Origin: Oscillospiraceae bacterium
GTDB lineage: Bacteria > Bacillota_A > Clostridia > Saccharofermentanales > Saccharofermentanaceae
Direction of reading: 5' to 3'
Assembly (NCBI GenBank): GCA_902803365.1
Contig: CADCPU010000305.1
Location: forward strand, 1 to 5,151
DNA: 5,151 nt
Shown: piece after piece, positions 4,537-5,151 of the stretch
Layout: each line of letters begins with the position of its first letter
How positions within the stretch are numbered: the stretch's first letter is position 1
Notes under the pieces: model-generated
What the model saw: the letters and a program-made list of their open reading frames with translations, nothing else
Told to the model about the DNA's origin: nothing
Database searches by the model: none
Position numbers and translations under genes: made by a program

Positions 4537-5100
4537 ATGGGTGGGGTTATAATCGGATGCGGAATAATATTTTTTGCGGGTGGCATATTGATACTCATTG
4601 CATTTCTTGTTCACGGGAAATATCTTACTCAGCAGAAGAAGTGCACGGCAACGGCGGTCGGCACGGTCGTAGGATATACGATCGCTGCTTACAGTAAGAT
4701 GCTTCATTACCCAATAGTCGAGTTCACCGCAGAAGCCGGTAACAGATACAGGATAAAGGGTCCGGAGTACAGGGTACATTCCATAGAAGGATCCGTTAAC
4801 TTCAGAAATTTCGGTAAGACCGGATACAAGATTCAGGAGAACGATGAGAAGCAGACGATACATGTAAGGATTGGTGATCTTTCTGAAGAATATCCGTATC
4901 CTTTTGGAAAGAATCCTCTGACGAGCAAATATCCCAAAGGTACGACTTTCCCCGTATTCTATGATCCGGCTCATCCGAAAAAAGGTTACGTCAAGCGCTA
5001 TTGTGATAAGCGCTTTATGTTTTGGATATTGGCAGGTACAGGGATCTTCTGCTTTATTGTCGGTATTCTTATATTCCTGCTGTTTTTACTCTTCGGCTGA
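4537..5100 (+). CDS. DUF3592-type two-pass membrane protein
   Basis: The 187-residue protein has membrane segments at residues about 4-26 and 161-186. Between them is a soluble domain with CTATAVGTVVGY, then HYPIVEFTAEAGNRYRIKG, and finally YPKGTTFPVFYDPAHPKKGYV. The order (variable-strand start, YPxVxF, then a xVxYDPxxP motif) is that of DUF3592 proteins, whose function is unknown. Both ends are in the membrane, so the soluble part faces one side as a single domain. The start is well set by AAGGAGG at 4523-4529, seven bases before the ATG. A weak AT-rich -10 candidate (TATAAG, 4498-4503) lies upstream without a clear -35. No partner gene follows in the window. Confidence 0.8.
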   Translation: MGGVIIGCGIIFFAGGILILIAFLVHGKYLTQQKKCTATAVGTVVGYTIAAYSKMLHYPIVEFTAEAGNRYRIKGPEYRVHSIEGSVNFRNFGKTGYKIQENDEKQTIHVRIGDLSEEYPYPFGKNPLTSKYPKGTTFPVFYDPAHPKKGYVKRYCDKRFMFWILAGTGIFCFIVGILIFLLFLLFG

Positions 5101-5151
5101 GAAGCACACGAATTTATGATCATGATTCTAAGTTCGTATACCATATCGGAT

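Noticed and set aside
4468..4974. Minus-strand open frame of 168 codons opposite the DUF3592 gene
   Set aside because: It lies antisense to a gene with a strong ribosome binding site and membrane segments, and it has no recognisable domain.
5131..5151. Third partial copy of the 31-bp repeat at the window end
   Set aside because: Only ATATCGGAT matches the sequence after copy 2; the diagnostic CGCGTGACCG block is absent.

Overview
The window looks like chromosomal or accessory DNA of a Gram-positive anaerobe of the Bacillota, most likely a Lachnospiraceae/Clostridia-type organism. This is inferred from strong AGGAGG-type ribosome binding sites, moderate G+C with locally AT-rich patches, and the gene families present. 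No rRNA, tRNA, CRISPR array or transposase was seen, so placement below phylum is tentative.

Layout. (1) 11-1012 (+): an ORF6N-domain protein with a C-terminal phospholipase-D-like domain. It carries a perfect 12-bp-arm inverted repeat inside its own coding sequence. A second inverted repeat of the same overall size and centre lies 40 bases past its stop codon. (2) 1013-1199: a gap holding that second inverted repeat, copy 1 of a 31-bp dispersed repeat, and an extended -10 promoter. (3) 1200-3014 (+): a GNAT acetyltransferase followed by an AraC-type DNA-binding domain fused in frame to an aminoglycoside-phosphotransferase-like kinase. The two look co-transcribed. The kinase half has its own internal ribosome binding site and ATG. 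(4) 3027-3173: a terminator shared by converging genes, and four phased TTGAC(C/G)AC repeats. (5) 3174-3751 (-): a type II toxin-antitoxin pair (Phd/YefM-like antitoxin, ParE/RelE-like toxin, ATGA overlap) with a well-formed promoter and a palindrome over its -10. (6) 3752-4536: a 785-base stretch without an intact gene. It holds copy 2 of the 31-bp repeat, a 38-nt hairpin, a membrane-protein remnant, a perfect 40-bp palindrome that would act as a bidirectional terminator, and a probable frameshifted small gene. The 4021-4260 part is strikingly AT-rich (two 60-base lines counted by hand gave about 28% and 18% G+C, against 48% for a line in the last gene). (7) 4537-5100 (+): a DUF3592-type two-pass membrane protein. 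The last 51 bases hold nothing recognised.

How the parts may work together. The acetyltransferase, regulator-kinase and toxin-antitoxin genes lie between two same-orientation copies of the 31-bp repeat. This would fit a small accessory block carrying small-molecule modification enzymes and a stabilising toxin-antitoxin, but mobility is inference only. The ORF6N gene and its two palindromes form a separate unit in which the protein may act on its own gene. The most interesting signals are the paired ORF6N palindromes, the AraC-kinase fusion with a second start, the 31-bp repeat, and the perfect 40-bp palindrome beside gene remnants.
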